DNA of 64,000 nucleotides, from NCBI GenBank assembly GCA_033852075.1, contig JAWSVC010000003.1, positions 1 through 64,000 on the forward strand. The letters are read 5' to 3'. Both the position numbers and the translations under genes were made by a program. Positions 28,120 through 36,286 of this stretch are shown here, in pieces (position 1 is the first letter of the stretch; each line of letters begins with the position of its first letter). The notes under the pieces are model-generated. The model was given only the letters and a program-made list of their open reading frames with translations. It made no database searches and was not told the DNA's origin. Source of the DNA: QZLE01 sp033852075 (GTDB lineage: Bacteria; Pseudomonadota; Gammaproteobacteria; QZLD01).

Positions 28120-28298
28120 TTTTTATTGGAGCGCCAGCATCTTGCTGGCTTTATCCTAAGTATTTATTTGAAAGAGCCGGCGAGACCGCTCCCAGTTTTA
28201 TTATGGCCAATATTATTAGCTCCTAATAAGCAAGTTTCATTATTTGATTACTTGCTTATAAATATTCGAGAATGCTTATATTATGTGAATTGCGTCAC

Positions 28299-28390
28299 AA
28301 AATCAAGATGTTTTAGGCATTGCTTTATCCTGAGCAGAACCGAAAAGCTCAGCCATCTTGATTCATAAATTTATTCCCGCGTACACGAAT
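28299..28390 (-). repeat. Dispersed AATCAAGATG repeat (family A), copy 3, with terminal inverted repeats
   Basis: Bounded by perfect 10-bp inverted repeats AATCAAGATG (28301-28310) and CATCTTGATT (28354-28363). On the minus strand the interior reads GGCTGAGC, TTTTCGGTTCTGCTCAGG and ATAAAGCAA, matching copy 1, and the matching flank AATAAATTTATG extends the similarity past the terminal repeat. Confidence 0.7.
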
Positions 28391-28415
28391 AAACCTTCAT
28401 GGAAACAACGCAATA

Positions 28416-28446
28416 AAAAACCCGCAGAATAATACTGCGGGTTTTT
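28416..28446 (-). terminator. Rho-independent terminator of rpsF-rpsR-rplI
   Basis: Perfect 12-bp stem, AAAAACCCGCAG (28416-28427) with CTGCGGGTTTTT (28435-28446) and a 7-nt loop, 34 bp beyond the rplI stop. Confidence 0.92.
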
Positions 28447-28479
28447 ACTCTGTTAGGCAATTAGGCTTGCGCCTGAAAA

Positions 28480-28929
28480 TTACTCTTCAGCAACAACTAC
28501 AACGTTGATAGTTGCATCTACATCTGTATGTAGGTGCAAACCAACTTCAAACTCGCCAGTTGCTCTTAACGGACCTTCTGGAAGTCTAACTTCTTGCTTT
28601 TCGACCTCAACACCAGCTTCTACAACCGCTGCAGCGATATCAGCTGGGCCAATTGAACCAAATAGTTTACCTTCGTCACCTGCCTTAGATGCAATTGTAA
28701 CTGTTAGATCTGCAAGTTTAGCTGCACGAGCTTCTGCTGCTGCTAGAGATTCTGCTGCTGCCTTCTCTAGCTCTGCTCTTTTCGCTTCAAATTCAGCAAG
28801 ATTAGCTTCAGTAGCAGGCTTTGCTTTACCTGTTGGGATTAGGAAATTTCTTCCATAACCTGACTTTACTTTTACCTTGTCACCAAGGTTTCCAAGGTTT
28901 TCAACCTTTTTTAATAGGATTACTTCCAT
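28480..28929 (-). CDS. rplI: 50S ribosomal protein L9
   Basis: A 149-residue L9 of standard length. The N-terminal RNA-binding domain (MEVILLKKVENLGNLGDKV, KSGYGRNFLIP) is joined by the long Ala/Glu-rich connecting helix (about residues 42-74) to the C-terminal domain. It is the last gene of rpsF-rpsR-rplI and is followed by a strong terminator, so the island genes to its left must have their own promoter or rely on read-through. Confidence 0.98.
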   Translation of the reverse strand: MEVILLKKVENLGNLGDKVKVKSGYGRNFLIPTGKAKPATEANLAEFEAKRAELEKAAAESLAAAEARAAKLADLTVTIASKAGDEGKLFGSIGPADIAAAVVEAGVEVEKQEVRLPEGPLRATGEFEVGLHLHTDVDATINVVVVAEE

Positions 28930-28979
28930 CTTTAGACACCTTCTGTAAGATTGTTTAAATTACCTTATAAAACACCAAA

Positions 28980-29204
28980 TTAGTGCTGATCAGTATAAGG
29001 AAGAAGCGCTATGTAACGAGCTCTTTTGATAGCTGTTGCTAGCTGTCTTTGGTAACGCGCTTTTGTACCTGTAATACGGCTAGGTACGATCTTACCTGTC
29101 TCGGTGATGTAATTTTTTAAGGTTTGTAGATCTTTGTAATCGATCTCGGTAACGCCATCTGCTGAAAAGCGACAAAATTTCTTTCTTCTGAAATATCTGG
29201 ACAT
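28980..29204 (-). CDS. rpsR: 30S ribosomal protein S18
   Basis: A 74-residue S18 with the characteristic FFRRKKFCRF-like start (FRRKKFCRFSADG), ETGKIVPSRITGTKARYQR and ARYIALLPY segments. It pairs with S6 on the platform of the 30S subunit. It lies 31 bp after rpsF; the priB gene that separates the two in enterobacteria is absent. Confidence 0.98.
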   Translation of the reverse strand: MSRYFRRKKFCRFSADGVTEIDYKDLQTLKNYITETGKIVPSRITGTKARYQRQLATAIKRARYIALLPYTDQH

Positions 29205-29235
29205 ATCAATTCCTCACTTGGTTATTCAATTCAAA

Positions 29236-29661
29236 CTACTCTGCAGCTTCTTCAGCTTCAGTAGTCTCTTCTTTTTCTTGAACTTTTTCCGCTTTTTCTT
29301 CAGTATTATCTGAAGAATCTTCGAATTTAGCATCACGCTCATCTTTTTGTTTGATTAGCGGAGAAGGCTCTGTGATAGCACTGTCGCGAGAGATAACAAG
29401 ATTTCTAATAACAGCATCGTTAAATTTGAATGCTGAACCAAGCTCTTCAAGCTCTTCAGTTCCACACTCAATATTCATAAGAACATAGTGTGCTTTGTGA
29501 AGCTTTTGGATAGGATAAGCTAGTTGACGACGGCCCCAGTCTTCTAGACGATGAACCTTTCCACCATTAGCTTCGATAATTGAGCGATAACGCTCGATCA
29601 TAGCGCCAACTTGCTCGCTTTGATCTGGATGTACTAAAAATACAACTTCATAATGTCTCAT
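29236..29661 (-). CDS. rpsF: 30S ribosomal protein S6
   Basis: A 141-residue S6. The ferredoxin-like core (MRHYEVVFLVHPDQSEQV, RRQLAYPIQKLHKAHYVLMN, VIRNLVISRD) occupies residues 1-100. The last ~40 residues are a Glu-rich tail, longer than in many species; E. coli S6 carries a tail to which RimK adds glutamates, and the encoded tail here ends in Glu. Confidence 0.98.
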   Translation of the reverse strand: MRHYEVVFLVHPDQSEQVGAMIERYRSIIEANGGKVHRLEDWGRRQLAYPIQKLHKAHYVLMNIECGTEELEELGSAFKFNDAVIRNLVISRDSAITEPSPLIKQKDERDAKFEDSSDNTEEKAEKVQEKEETTEAEEAAE

Positions 29662-29704
29662 TTATAAACCCCTTTCGGATATTTAAAGGCTAATACCTAA
29701 AATA

Positions 29705-29727
29705 GTCTTTCGGCCATTCCAAAAGAC
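29705..29727 (-). promoter_or_regulatory. Possible S6:S18 autoregulatory leader hairpin
   Basis: In the rpsF leader, GTCTTTTGG and CCGAAAGAC form a 9-bp stem (one G-T pair) with an AATGG loop. S6:S18 leader elements use a hairpin with a CCG feature upstream of rpsF; this one has CCG at the 3' arm. The match is suggestive only. Confidence 0.35.
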
Positions 29728-29766
29728 AAGGAGAGGCCAACATTTATTGACCTGTAAGGATCGCGC

Positions 29767-29795
29767 ATTTTACAGAAGAAAAAATGGATATGCAA
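29767..29795 (-). promoter_or_regulatory. Probable rpsF operon promoter
   Basis: On the minus strand: TTGCAT -35 (29795-29790), 17-nt spacer, TAAAAT -10 (29772-29767), then a GCGCG discriminator typical of growth-rate-controlled ribosomal promoters. Confidence 0.6.
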
Positions 29796-29923
29796 CGAAA
29801 AACAACCTGTTGTTTCTTGTTTTAAAGATACACCCCCAATTTACACATAAATTTATAAATTGGGTTTGATTGAGCATAAGAGCAAATAACGCCATCATAA
29901 GATGAATAGCTCTAAAAACATAT

Positions 29924-31894
29924 TCAACCTTGAGTTGACACCACCATCTTACCCATATGATCGTCCAAAGAAGGAGCCTGTCCTGTCATTCTCCATCCAA
30001 ACACTACAGAAAATGAAAGTACTGACTGGGTATAACGCCTGGTTTCCTTAAACGGAATAGTGTCTACCCATATATCAGCAGGCAGAGCACTATCTTCTGG
30101 CAACCACTTTAAAACATTACCAGGCCCGGCATTATAAGCTGCAGTTGCAAGTATCATGTTTTCATCAAAACGATTCAACAGCATTGATAGATATGCGCTC
30201 CCAATACGGATATTCTTTTTTGCATCCAAAAGTTCTGTGCTACGTCTAAATGGCGTACGAATTTTTCTAGCTACCGTTCTTCCTGTAGCTGGCATAACTT
30301 GCATTAACCCCAAAGCCCCAACAGATGAACGCGCATCTTGCCTAAATGCACTTTCCTTGCGCAACACCCCCATTACCCATGCCGGATCAATCTGGTTTTT
30401 AGCACCATTTCTTTCAACTTCTTTGCGATACGCCATTGGAAACCTCAGGGTTAAATCATTATCTGCTCCAGCCAAATTAGCTCCTCTAATAGCTAGATCA
30501 TACCAACCCCATTTTAAAGCCTGCGCTGCTGCAATATGCCTTTCCTTTTCTGTCATTTTTTTTGATGCGTGCTCCCACTCTAAGCGCGCCCACTTTTCCA
30601 TTCCGACCTTACGCAACTCACTTGCCCGCACCACCGCAGGATTACTATATATAAGATCCATATCAACTTTTTTAGGATCAATTGCGTCATGATTCATTTT
30701 ATATGGTTTACCAATAGCATCAGCTGCAAGAAAACCATAATATCTACGCTGCTGTGATAACAGCCCCCACTTTTTAATCGCTTCGTCCCTTTGACCTATC
30801 TGACTTAAAGCCCTTGCATTCCAATAAACCCATTCAGACTTTTGTTGTTCTTCTTTCGGCATTTCATTGATATTATCAATCACTGACTTCCAGTCCTGCT
30901 TCCTTAGAGCCGCCCTAACCGACCATTCCCTAAGATTTAAGTCCTTTTTATCTGCTGGTATTTCTCGCATCAAATCGACGGCGTTATCTTTATATTGAAG
31001 GGCAGCATGCAATGCTATCTTAGACTTAGCACCTATCTTTTGCGCAGGAGTAAATGCCATTCTAGCTTCAAATTGCTGCCAATATTGATTCGCTAATTCT
31101 GCATCTTTTCTGGCTAGGCGTTTAATACCATAAACTATAATCTCGCGCTCTTTAGTACCAATAGAGCTATACCTTATTCGTTTTAACTCTCTTTTGGGAT
31201 TACGGTAAACGCGCGACCAAAAATCAAATCTTTTTTTATCGGATTTTGATCTTAACTTTTTGGCTAGATATTTAGCTAAGGAGTAATTATTCCCATCCAT
31301 GGCAAGTTCAATTCTATTCCAAACATCTTTTTGACTAACATTGCCCGATTGATACAAAAAACCAAAAACTTTATCGCAAGATTTAGGCTGTGAATAACCA
31401 ACCATCCACTGACTCTTTGCTCTATTTATTGCTGCATTATTATTACCAAGTTCAAAATCAGATCGCGTTTTATAACACTCAAGACTTTTACCCACAGATA
31501 TATCGGTACTAAGATCAACAAATAAGCGGTCAAATTCTCCCCATTGCCCTTTGTGTGCAAGGTAATCCAACCACGCCTTCTTTAAATATCCTGCTAGAAT
31601 CGAATCCGAATATTTTTCTACATACTCAAGAATATCTTGGGATGTTGCTCTACCAAGATTATTTCGTAAATCTGCGTATTCAAGATATGGAAGTAACGGA
31701 TAATCTTTAAGCAGATATGGAATTTGATCTTTGGTAATTTTACGCTGTTTAATCAGCTTTCTTGCCATTTTGAACTCATTGCGTTCCAATGCTGAGTATT
31801 TTGGAGATGTTGCTGCTTTCGCATTACCAATCGGCAATACTAAAATCATTAGTACAAATATAACAGCCACATTAAATGACAGTTTGATTCTCAT
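29924..31894 (-). CDS. slt: Soluble lytic murein transglycosylase
   Basis: About 656 residues. A Sec signal peptide ends near AKA (about residue 28), followed by a long alpha-superhelical U-domain and an SLT catalytic domain near residues 490-610. The catalytic Glu lies in RKESAFRQDARSSVGALGLM, followed by QVMPATGRTVA and ATAAYNAGPGNVLKWLP, all typical of family 1A transglycosylases. It cleaves peptidoglycan glycan strands with formation of 1,6-anhydro-muropeptides in the periplasm. The frame extends to a GTG at 31906; the ATG at 31894 is preferred because AGGA precedes it and it gives a normal signal peptide start. Confidence 0.93.
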   Translation of the reverse strand: MRIKLSFNVAVIFVLMILVLPIGNAKAATSPKYSALERNEFKMARKLIKQRKITKDQIPYLLKDYPLLPYLEYADLRNNLGRATSQDILEYVEKYSDSILAGYLKKAWLDYLAHKGQWGEFDRLFVDLSTDISVGKSLECYKTRSDFELGNNNAAINRAKSQWMVGYSQPKSCDKVFGFLYQSGNVSQKDVWNRIELAMDGNNYSLAKYLAKKLRSKSDKKRFDFWSRVYRNPKRELKRIRYSSIGTKEREIIVYGIKRLARKDAELANQYWQQFEARMAFTPAQKIGAKSKIALHAALQYKDNAVDLMREIPADKKDLNLREWSVRAALRKQDWKSVIDNINEMPKEEQQKSEWVYWNARALSQIGQRDEAIKKWGLLSQQRRYYGFLAADAIGKPYKMNHDAIDPKKVDMDLIYSNPAVVRASELRKVGMEKWARLEWEHASKKMTEKERHIAAAQALKWGWYDLAIRGANLAGADNDLTLRFPMAYRKEVERNGAKNQIDPAWVMGVLRKESAFRQDARSSVGALGLMQVMPATGRTVARKIRTPFRRSTELLDAKKNIRIGSAYLSMLLNRFDENMILATAAYNAGPGNVLKWLPEDSALPADIWVDTIPFKETRRYTQSVLSFSVVFGWRMTGQAPSLDDHMGKMVVSTQG

Positions 31895-32473
31895 TATTCC
31901 TACCACCCTTAAGGTTTCCCCACAACACCATATTGCAAATTTTTAATGAATTTGATTATAAATTTGTCTAAATATAAAAATAATTATGAAATTCGTTAAA
32001 AACCGTCCACTGACAATTCCTTTGACAGCATAATAGTAAAAATATTAGATAATAATTTTAGGTTTTTCTTTGACATAGGCCACAATATTTGCAGTTTGTC
32101 TTTAAGAATTCTTTATTAGGCTATGATTATGAAGGCTTTTTACTCAATATCGAGATCCCCAATCAAGTTGCACTGCTGTCCGAGTAAGTAAATTTATCAA
32201 ATCAAGATGACTGAGCCCTTCGGCCACACTCAGGGATCTTGAAAATTTAAGTTTAAAATAACCTGTTTCATTCAAAAACCTTGCTTCGCATCTCTTTTCA
32301 AAGGCATGCAATATTTCCCCAAGAACAAGTTGGACAATCGCCGCATTTTTTATCATTAGAAGGATATTTCAAGATCAAGGCGTGGTTTGAGAGAAAGATG
32401 TTGAGCCTATAATTAGTAGGCGACTCATTTTCTAGAAAATTACAGCACAGATATTGGGAAAATAGACCAGAAT
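31895..32473. other. Non-coding region between slt and oxyR containing one family-A repeat
   Basis: No convincing gene is seen in this 579-bp gap. A short minus-strand open frame at 32144-32356 merely runs through the repeat at 32170-32250. A rightward TTGACA at about 32034 with a TTAGAT 17 nt later looks like a promoter but has no gene behind it. Confidence 0.5.
32170..32250 (+). repeat. Dispersed AATCAAGATG repeat (family A), copy 4
   Basis: Reads CACTGCTGTCCG, AAATTTATCAAATCAAGATG, ACTGAGCCCTTCGG, CACACTCAGGG and ATCTTGAAAATTT, in the same order as copy 1. The outer ATCAAGAT/ATCTTGA pair is an inverted repeat. Confidence 0.75.
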
Positions 32474-33379
32474 TTACTTTTTATAGATGCGTTTTAGCTC
32501 TTTTATAAAAATATCCTTCAAAAGATCTACATTCGCCATACCAGTATAGTTAGGCCTAATAATAAATGCTAACTTACGATGCGGCCCCGGCTCATTAAGA
32601 TGCACTGCAGTAAGCTCTGAACTATCATGCAGCAGCTGATCAAGAGCCATTTCCGGGACTAAGGTAGTTCCCATTTTACCTGCGGCCATCTGAATCAACG
32701 TGTTTAAACTTGTTGATGCAAAATCATTTTCAACCTCGTTATTTTGCATCTTGCAAACAGCCAACGCATGATCCTTTAAACAATGTCCATCTTTGAGAAG
32801 CATAAGGCGACCGTGATTTATCTCTCCACTTGTAATTTCTTTCTGATCGGCAAACTTCTCACTTTTATGCGCAATCCAATAAAAATCCTCATCCCAAAAC
32901 TCAAAGGCAAGCAAACCTTCTATTGGATATGGCAAAGCCAAAACAGCAGCATCAAGCTCACCCGAACGAACCATATCCACAAGCACATGCGATTGTTCTT
33001 CTATAATCTTTAATTGTGAATCAGGATATTGTTTACGTAATGCAGGTAGTACCTTGGGTAATAAGTAAGGTCCTATGGTAGGAATAACTCCAAAAGAAAA
33101 AGGATAATTAAGTAATCCTTTATGGCTTTGAGAAATATGATATAAATCATCAACATCAATCTTAACCTGAGCAGCCTTTTGCAAGAACTGTTCTCCCAAA
33201 GGAGTAACCAAAACCTTTTTATTATCTCTTTCAAATATTTGAATATCTAACTGCTTTTCTAACTCAGATATCGCTGTACTAAGAGCCGATTGAGACACAA
33301 AACACATATCTGCAGCTTTTTTAAAATGCCTGGTTTTATCAACTGCTAATGCGTAATTTATTTGTTTAAGCGAGATCAT
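32474..33379 (-). CDS. oxyR: OxyR-type hydrogen peroxide sensor, LysR family
   Basis: A 301-residue LysR-type regulator. The winged helix is at residues 1-60 (HFKKAADMCFVSQSALSTAI). The regulatory domain carries the OxyR redox pair Cys200 and Cys209 in LLKDGHCLKDHALAVC, with the downstream STSLNTLIQMAAGKMGTTLVP segment typical of OxyR. Peroxide oxidises the pair to a disulfide and activates antioxidant genes. The open frame runs back to 33541, but the extra 54 residues are unlike the family; the ATG at 33379 gives the standard start. No target gene such as katG or ahpC is next to it. Confidence 0.92.
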   Translation of the reverse strand: MISLKQINYALAVDKTRHFKKAADMCFVSQSALSTAISELEKQLDIQIFERDNKKVLVTPLGEQFLQKAAQVKIDVDDLYHISQSHKGLLNYPFSFGVIPTIGPYLLPKVLPALRKQYPDSQLKIIEEQSHVLVDMVRSGELDAAVLALPYPIEGLLAFEFWDEDFYWIAHKSEKFADQKEITSGEINHGRLMLLKDGHCLKDHALAVCKMQNNEVENDFASTSLNTLIQMAAGKMGTTLVPEMALDQLLHDSSELTAVHLNEPGPHRKLAFIIRPNYTGMANVDLLKDIFIKELKRIYKK

Positions 33380-33582
33380 ATATAAATTTTCCAAACACCT
33401 AGTTTTAAACGCTAACTCATATTCAATTAAAGCACCAGCCAATATACTAGAACATATAAGCTGAAACAAACATTCAGCATGATATATAGTCTCACCATCC
33501 CATACTTTTCCAGTTTGACTGGCAAAAAACGACCAACCCATATATCAATTTAAAAGACAATACCTAAGAACCAGATAGCAAA

Positions 33583-33601
33583 AAGGGGCTTTACGCCCCT
33601 T
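33583..33601 (-). terminator. Rho-independent terminator of the KamA-like gene
   Basis: AAGGGGC (33583-33589) and GCCCCTT (33595-33601) form a 7-bp stem with a U run on the minus strand, just beyond the stop at 33610. Confidence 0.85.
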
Positions 33602-33609
33602 CTTAATTA

Positions 33610-35001
33610 CTAAACTATATTTTGCATCCGTTCATATTCATCTTCATAAAAAAACTTCTCTGCTCCAAAAGCCGGTTTTAATCCATCTAACCATGTCGCG
33701 CTTTCATCATACTTAGCAAAAAAGGGTCTCTGTACCCATTCATGGTTTCTCCCCTGAATAAAGCGTAACACAAATACCTTTTCACCATTAATTTCAGAAA
33801 TCCCTTGAATCTCAATCTTCCCCGGCCCCGCACTCATTGAAGGACCTCGTGCTGTACGACTCAATCCTGAAACGCTACTTATCGCTTCGCGGTATATTTC
33901 CCACGCACGATACAACGGAACCTCAAAATATTCTTTTGGCCCAGTATCTCTCTCAACAAACATATAATAAGGAATAAGACCAAGACGAACCTGCTCTTTC
34001 CACATTTTAATCCACACTTTTGGATCATCATTAATATGTGCGACTAATGGTGCTTGACAACGAATCTCAACACCAACATTGCGTAGCCTTTTTATCGCTT
34101 CTTTAACAATTGGAGTTGAAAGCTCTTTCCAATGATTAAAATGAGACATAATTGCGACATGCTTACCGGCAGAAATCAATTTTTCAAATAGAGCAAGCAG
34201 CTCATCGGCATCAGCATCTGTAACAAATCTATGCGGCCAAAACGTAAGAGCCTTGGTACCAATTCTAATAGTTTGAATATGATCAAATTCTGGTTCAAGC
34301 AATCTCTCAAGATATCTTACAAAGAATTTGGTTCTCATAACCATAGGGTCGCCACCAGTTAGAAGAAGATCGGTAACCTCTTTATGGCGCAATAGGTATT
34401 CATGCAATGAATCTGCTTCTTTTGATCCAAACTTGAGTTCCTCATCACCAACAAACTGAGCCCAACGAAAACAAAAGGTACAAAACGCATGACACACTTG
34501 CCCCTGACTTGGGAAAAACAACACGGTCTCACGGTATTTATGCTGAATCCCCTCAATAACTTCACCATCAGCCTTAGGAACATTCAACTCCATCTGACCA
34601 GCAGGATGCGGATTGAGTCTCGCTCGAATTTCTTTAACTGCAGCGGTTATTTCCTCTTTTGATGCATTGTTTTTAACTAAATACGCTAGTTTTTCATACT
34701 CACTCTCTTGCAACATTTCCTTTTGAGGAAAGGTAAGCTGAAATATCGGATCAGCAGGAATATTATTCCAATCGATTAATTGTTCAACCACATAATTATT
34801 TACACGAAATGGAAAAACCATAGCGGCAATTTTGATATCAAAACGCTGTTGCTCTGTTAAAACCTTCAGAGCCTCCAGCTTATCTATCGTATTAAGCGTG
34901 TATACTTTAAACTGCACAACCTCTCCACTACCTTTTTGAGTTTCTTTAACCTCATTAGGCTCTTGAACAAAAATTTCTTCTTTATAAGCAGGTTGATTCA
35001 T
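33610..35001 (-). CDS. KamA-family radical SAM protein, divergent lysine 2,3-aminomutase-like
   Basis: A 463-residue radical SAM enzyme related to lysine 2,3-aminomutase. The 4Fe-4S motif is CHAFCTFC (Cys170, Cys174, Cys177), the SAM-binding stretch is LLLTGGDPM (about 212-220), and Lys395 in SAGPGKIEI is the likely PLP lysine. It differs from EpmB (about 340 residues) and from canonical KamA, whose substrate-ammonium Asp segment (DLSEGIGH type) is replaced here by VERDTGPKEYF. It therefore may act on a different amino acid. It is monocistronic with its own terminator; no acetyltransferase (AblB) gene is adjacent, so N-epsilon-acetyl-beta-lysine synthesis is not indicated. Confidence 0.8.
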   Translation of the reverse strand: MNQPAYKEEIFVQEPNEVKETQKGSGEVVQFKVYTLNTIDKLEALKVLTEQQRFDIKIAAMVFPFRVNNYVVEQLIDWNNIPADPIFQLTFPQKEMLQESEYEKLAYLVKNNASKEEITAAVKEIRARLNPHPAGQMELNVPKADGEVIEGIQHKYRETVLFFPSQGQVCHAFCTFCFRWAQFVGDEELKFGSKEADSLHEYLLRHKEVTDLLLTGGDPMVMRTKFFVRYLERLLEPEFDHIQTIRIGTKALTFWPHRFVTDADADELLALFEKLISAGKHVAIMSHFNHWKELSTPIVKEAIKRLRNVGVEIRCQAPLVAHINDDPKVWIKMWKEQVRLGLIPYYMFVERDTGPKEYFEVPLYRAWEIYREAISSVSGLSRTARGPSMSAGPGKIEIQGISEINGEKVFVLRFIQGRNHEWVQRPFFAKYDESATWLDGLKPAFGAEKFFYEDEYERMQNIV

Positions 35002-35157
35002 ATAGAAAATCTCATTATTTTTAGTTTACCGCACCCAAAGAGGGTGCAAAATTATACCACAAACCGCACTATTTTCATAACAAGCGCGTTTTTCACTTTA
35101 ATTTCAATAGATTAGACAAGCGCTATCACAATAAGAACATAAAAAAATAAACGCGAA

Positions 35158-36279
35158 TCACATAAGAACCATATTATCCCGATGAATAAGCTCCTCTTCA
35201 GCAATATAACCAAGAGCAGCTTTAATCTCATCACTAGGTGTTTTAATTATTTTTATAGCCTCTCCAACAGAGTAGTTCACAAGCCCGCGAGCCACCTCTA
35301 CTCCTTCTTGGTTTACACATGCGACTACATCTCCGCGATCAAATCTTCCTTTAACCGCTATTACTCCGACAGGCAGCAAACTTTTTCCAGAGTTCCTTAA
35401 GGCATTAACAGCGCCATTATCAACGACCAAAGAACCACGCACTTTAAGATGATTTGCAAGCCATTGTTTTCTGGCTGCCAACGGCTCATCTCGAGGTATA
35501 AGAACCGTTCCTACATCCTCACCATTAAATAACTGTAAAAGAATATCTTCCTTTCTACCGTATGCTATAGCTGTCATTGCACCTGAATTAGCCGCTTTGG
35601 AAGCAGCCTTAACTTTGGTAAGCATTCCACCACATCCAAGCTTACCACCGCCACCAGAAGCCATCTTCTCTAATTCAATATCACCGGCATTTGCCTTACT
35701 TATTAGCCTGGCTTCACTATTTTTACGTGGATCTTTATCAAATAAACCATCCTGATCCGTAAGGATAACCATAACATCAGCCTCCACAAGGTTAGCAACC
35801 ATTGCCGCCAGAGTATCATTATCACCAAAGCGGATCTCATCGGTAACTACCGTATCGTTTTCATTCACAACCGGCACCACCTTGTGCTCCAAGAGAGATC
35901 TAATTGTTCCGCGCGCATTAAGATAGCGCTGGCGATTAGCCAGATCATCATGCGTAAGCAGAATCTGCGCGGTGTGCAAACCATACTTTTTAAACTTTGA
36001 TTCATAAGCCTGAACAAGCCCCATCTGCCCTACAGCAGCTACAGCCTGCAATTCATGCAATTCATTTGGCCGTTCACTCCAACCAAGCCTTTTCATCCCC
36101 TCAGCCACAGCACCTGAAGAAACCATAACAACTTCTATACCAAGCTCACGTAATTTTGCAATTTGATCAACCAACGAGTTAACAAGCGACTCATCCAAAC
36201 CAGCGCCATCAGCAGTTAGGAGAGCACTGCCAACCTTTACCACCCATCTTTTCGTTTCTTTTAATCGAGCTCGATCCAT
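35158..36279 (-). CDS. proB: Glutamate 5-kinase
   Basis: A 373-residue enzyme for the first step of proline synthesis. The amino-acid-kinase domain (RWVVKVGSALLT, SSGAVAEGMKRLG, VVNENDTVVTDEIRFGDND, LTDQDGLFDKDPR, GGMLTKVKAA) fills residues 1-260 and a PUA domain follows (about 275-360). The frame extends to 36330, overlapping obgE; the ATG at 36279 gives the family length and start and lies 8 bp beyond the end of obgE. It follows obgE on the same strand, an arrangement common in gammaproteobacteria. Confidence 0.95.
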   Translation of the reverse strand: MDRARLKETKRWVVKVGSALLTADGAGLDESLVNSLVDQIAKLRELGIEVVMVSSGAVAEGMKRLGWSERPNELHELQAVAAVGQMGLVQAYESKFKKYGLHTAQILLTHDDLANRQRYLNARGTIRSLLEHKVVPVVNENDTVVTDEIRFGDNDTLAAMVANLVEADVMVILTDQDGLFDKDPRKNSEARLISKANAGDIELEKMASGGGGKLGCGGMLTKVKAASKAANSGAMTAIAYGRKEDILLQLFNGEDVGTVLIPRDEPLAARKQWLANHLKVRGSLVVDNGAVNALRNSGKSLLPVGVIAVKGRFDRGDVVACVNQEGVEVARGLVNYSVGEAIKIIKTPSDEIKAALGYIAEEELIHRDNMVLM

Positions 36280-36286
36280 AAACCTA

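Larger units (their letters stand above)
28057..28479. other. Repeat-rich intergenic region between the giant lipoprotein gene and rplI
   Basis: No gene is seen in these 422 bp. It holds a family-B hairpin repeat (28092-28119), a GCCAGCATCTTGCTGGC hairpin near 28133-28149, a GAGCCGGCGAGACCGCTCC element near 28173-28191, a family-A repeat (28299-28390) and the rplI terminator (28416-28446). Such crowding suggests an old insertion point. Confidence 0.6.

Noticed and set aside
32144..32356. Minus-strand 70-codon frame
   Set aside because: About half of it is the family-A repeat read through. The resembling frame at 16355-16564 is likewise repeat-derived, so the similarity reflects the repeat and not a protein family.
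33380..33541. 54-residue N-terminal extension of OxyR
   Set aside because: OxyR proteins start at the winged helix; the ATG at 33379 gives the exact family start and the extension has no homology visible to me.
35031..35047. GCACCC/GGGTGC hairpin between kamA and proB
   Set aside because: It has a short stem without a U tract on either strand, so it is not called as a terminator.
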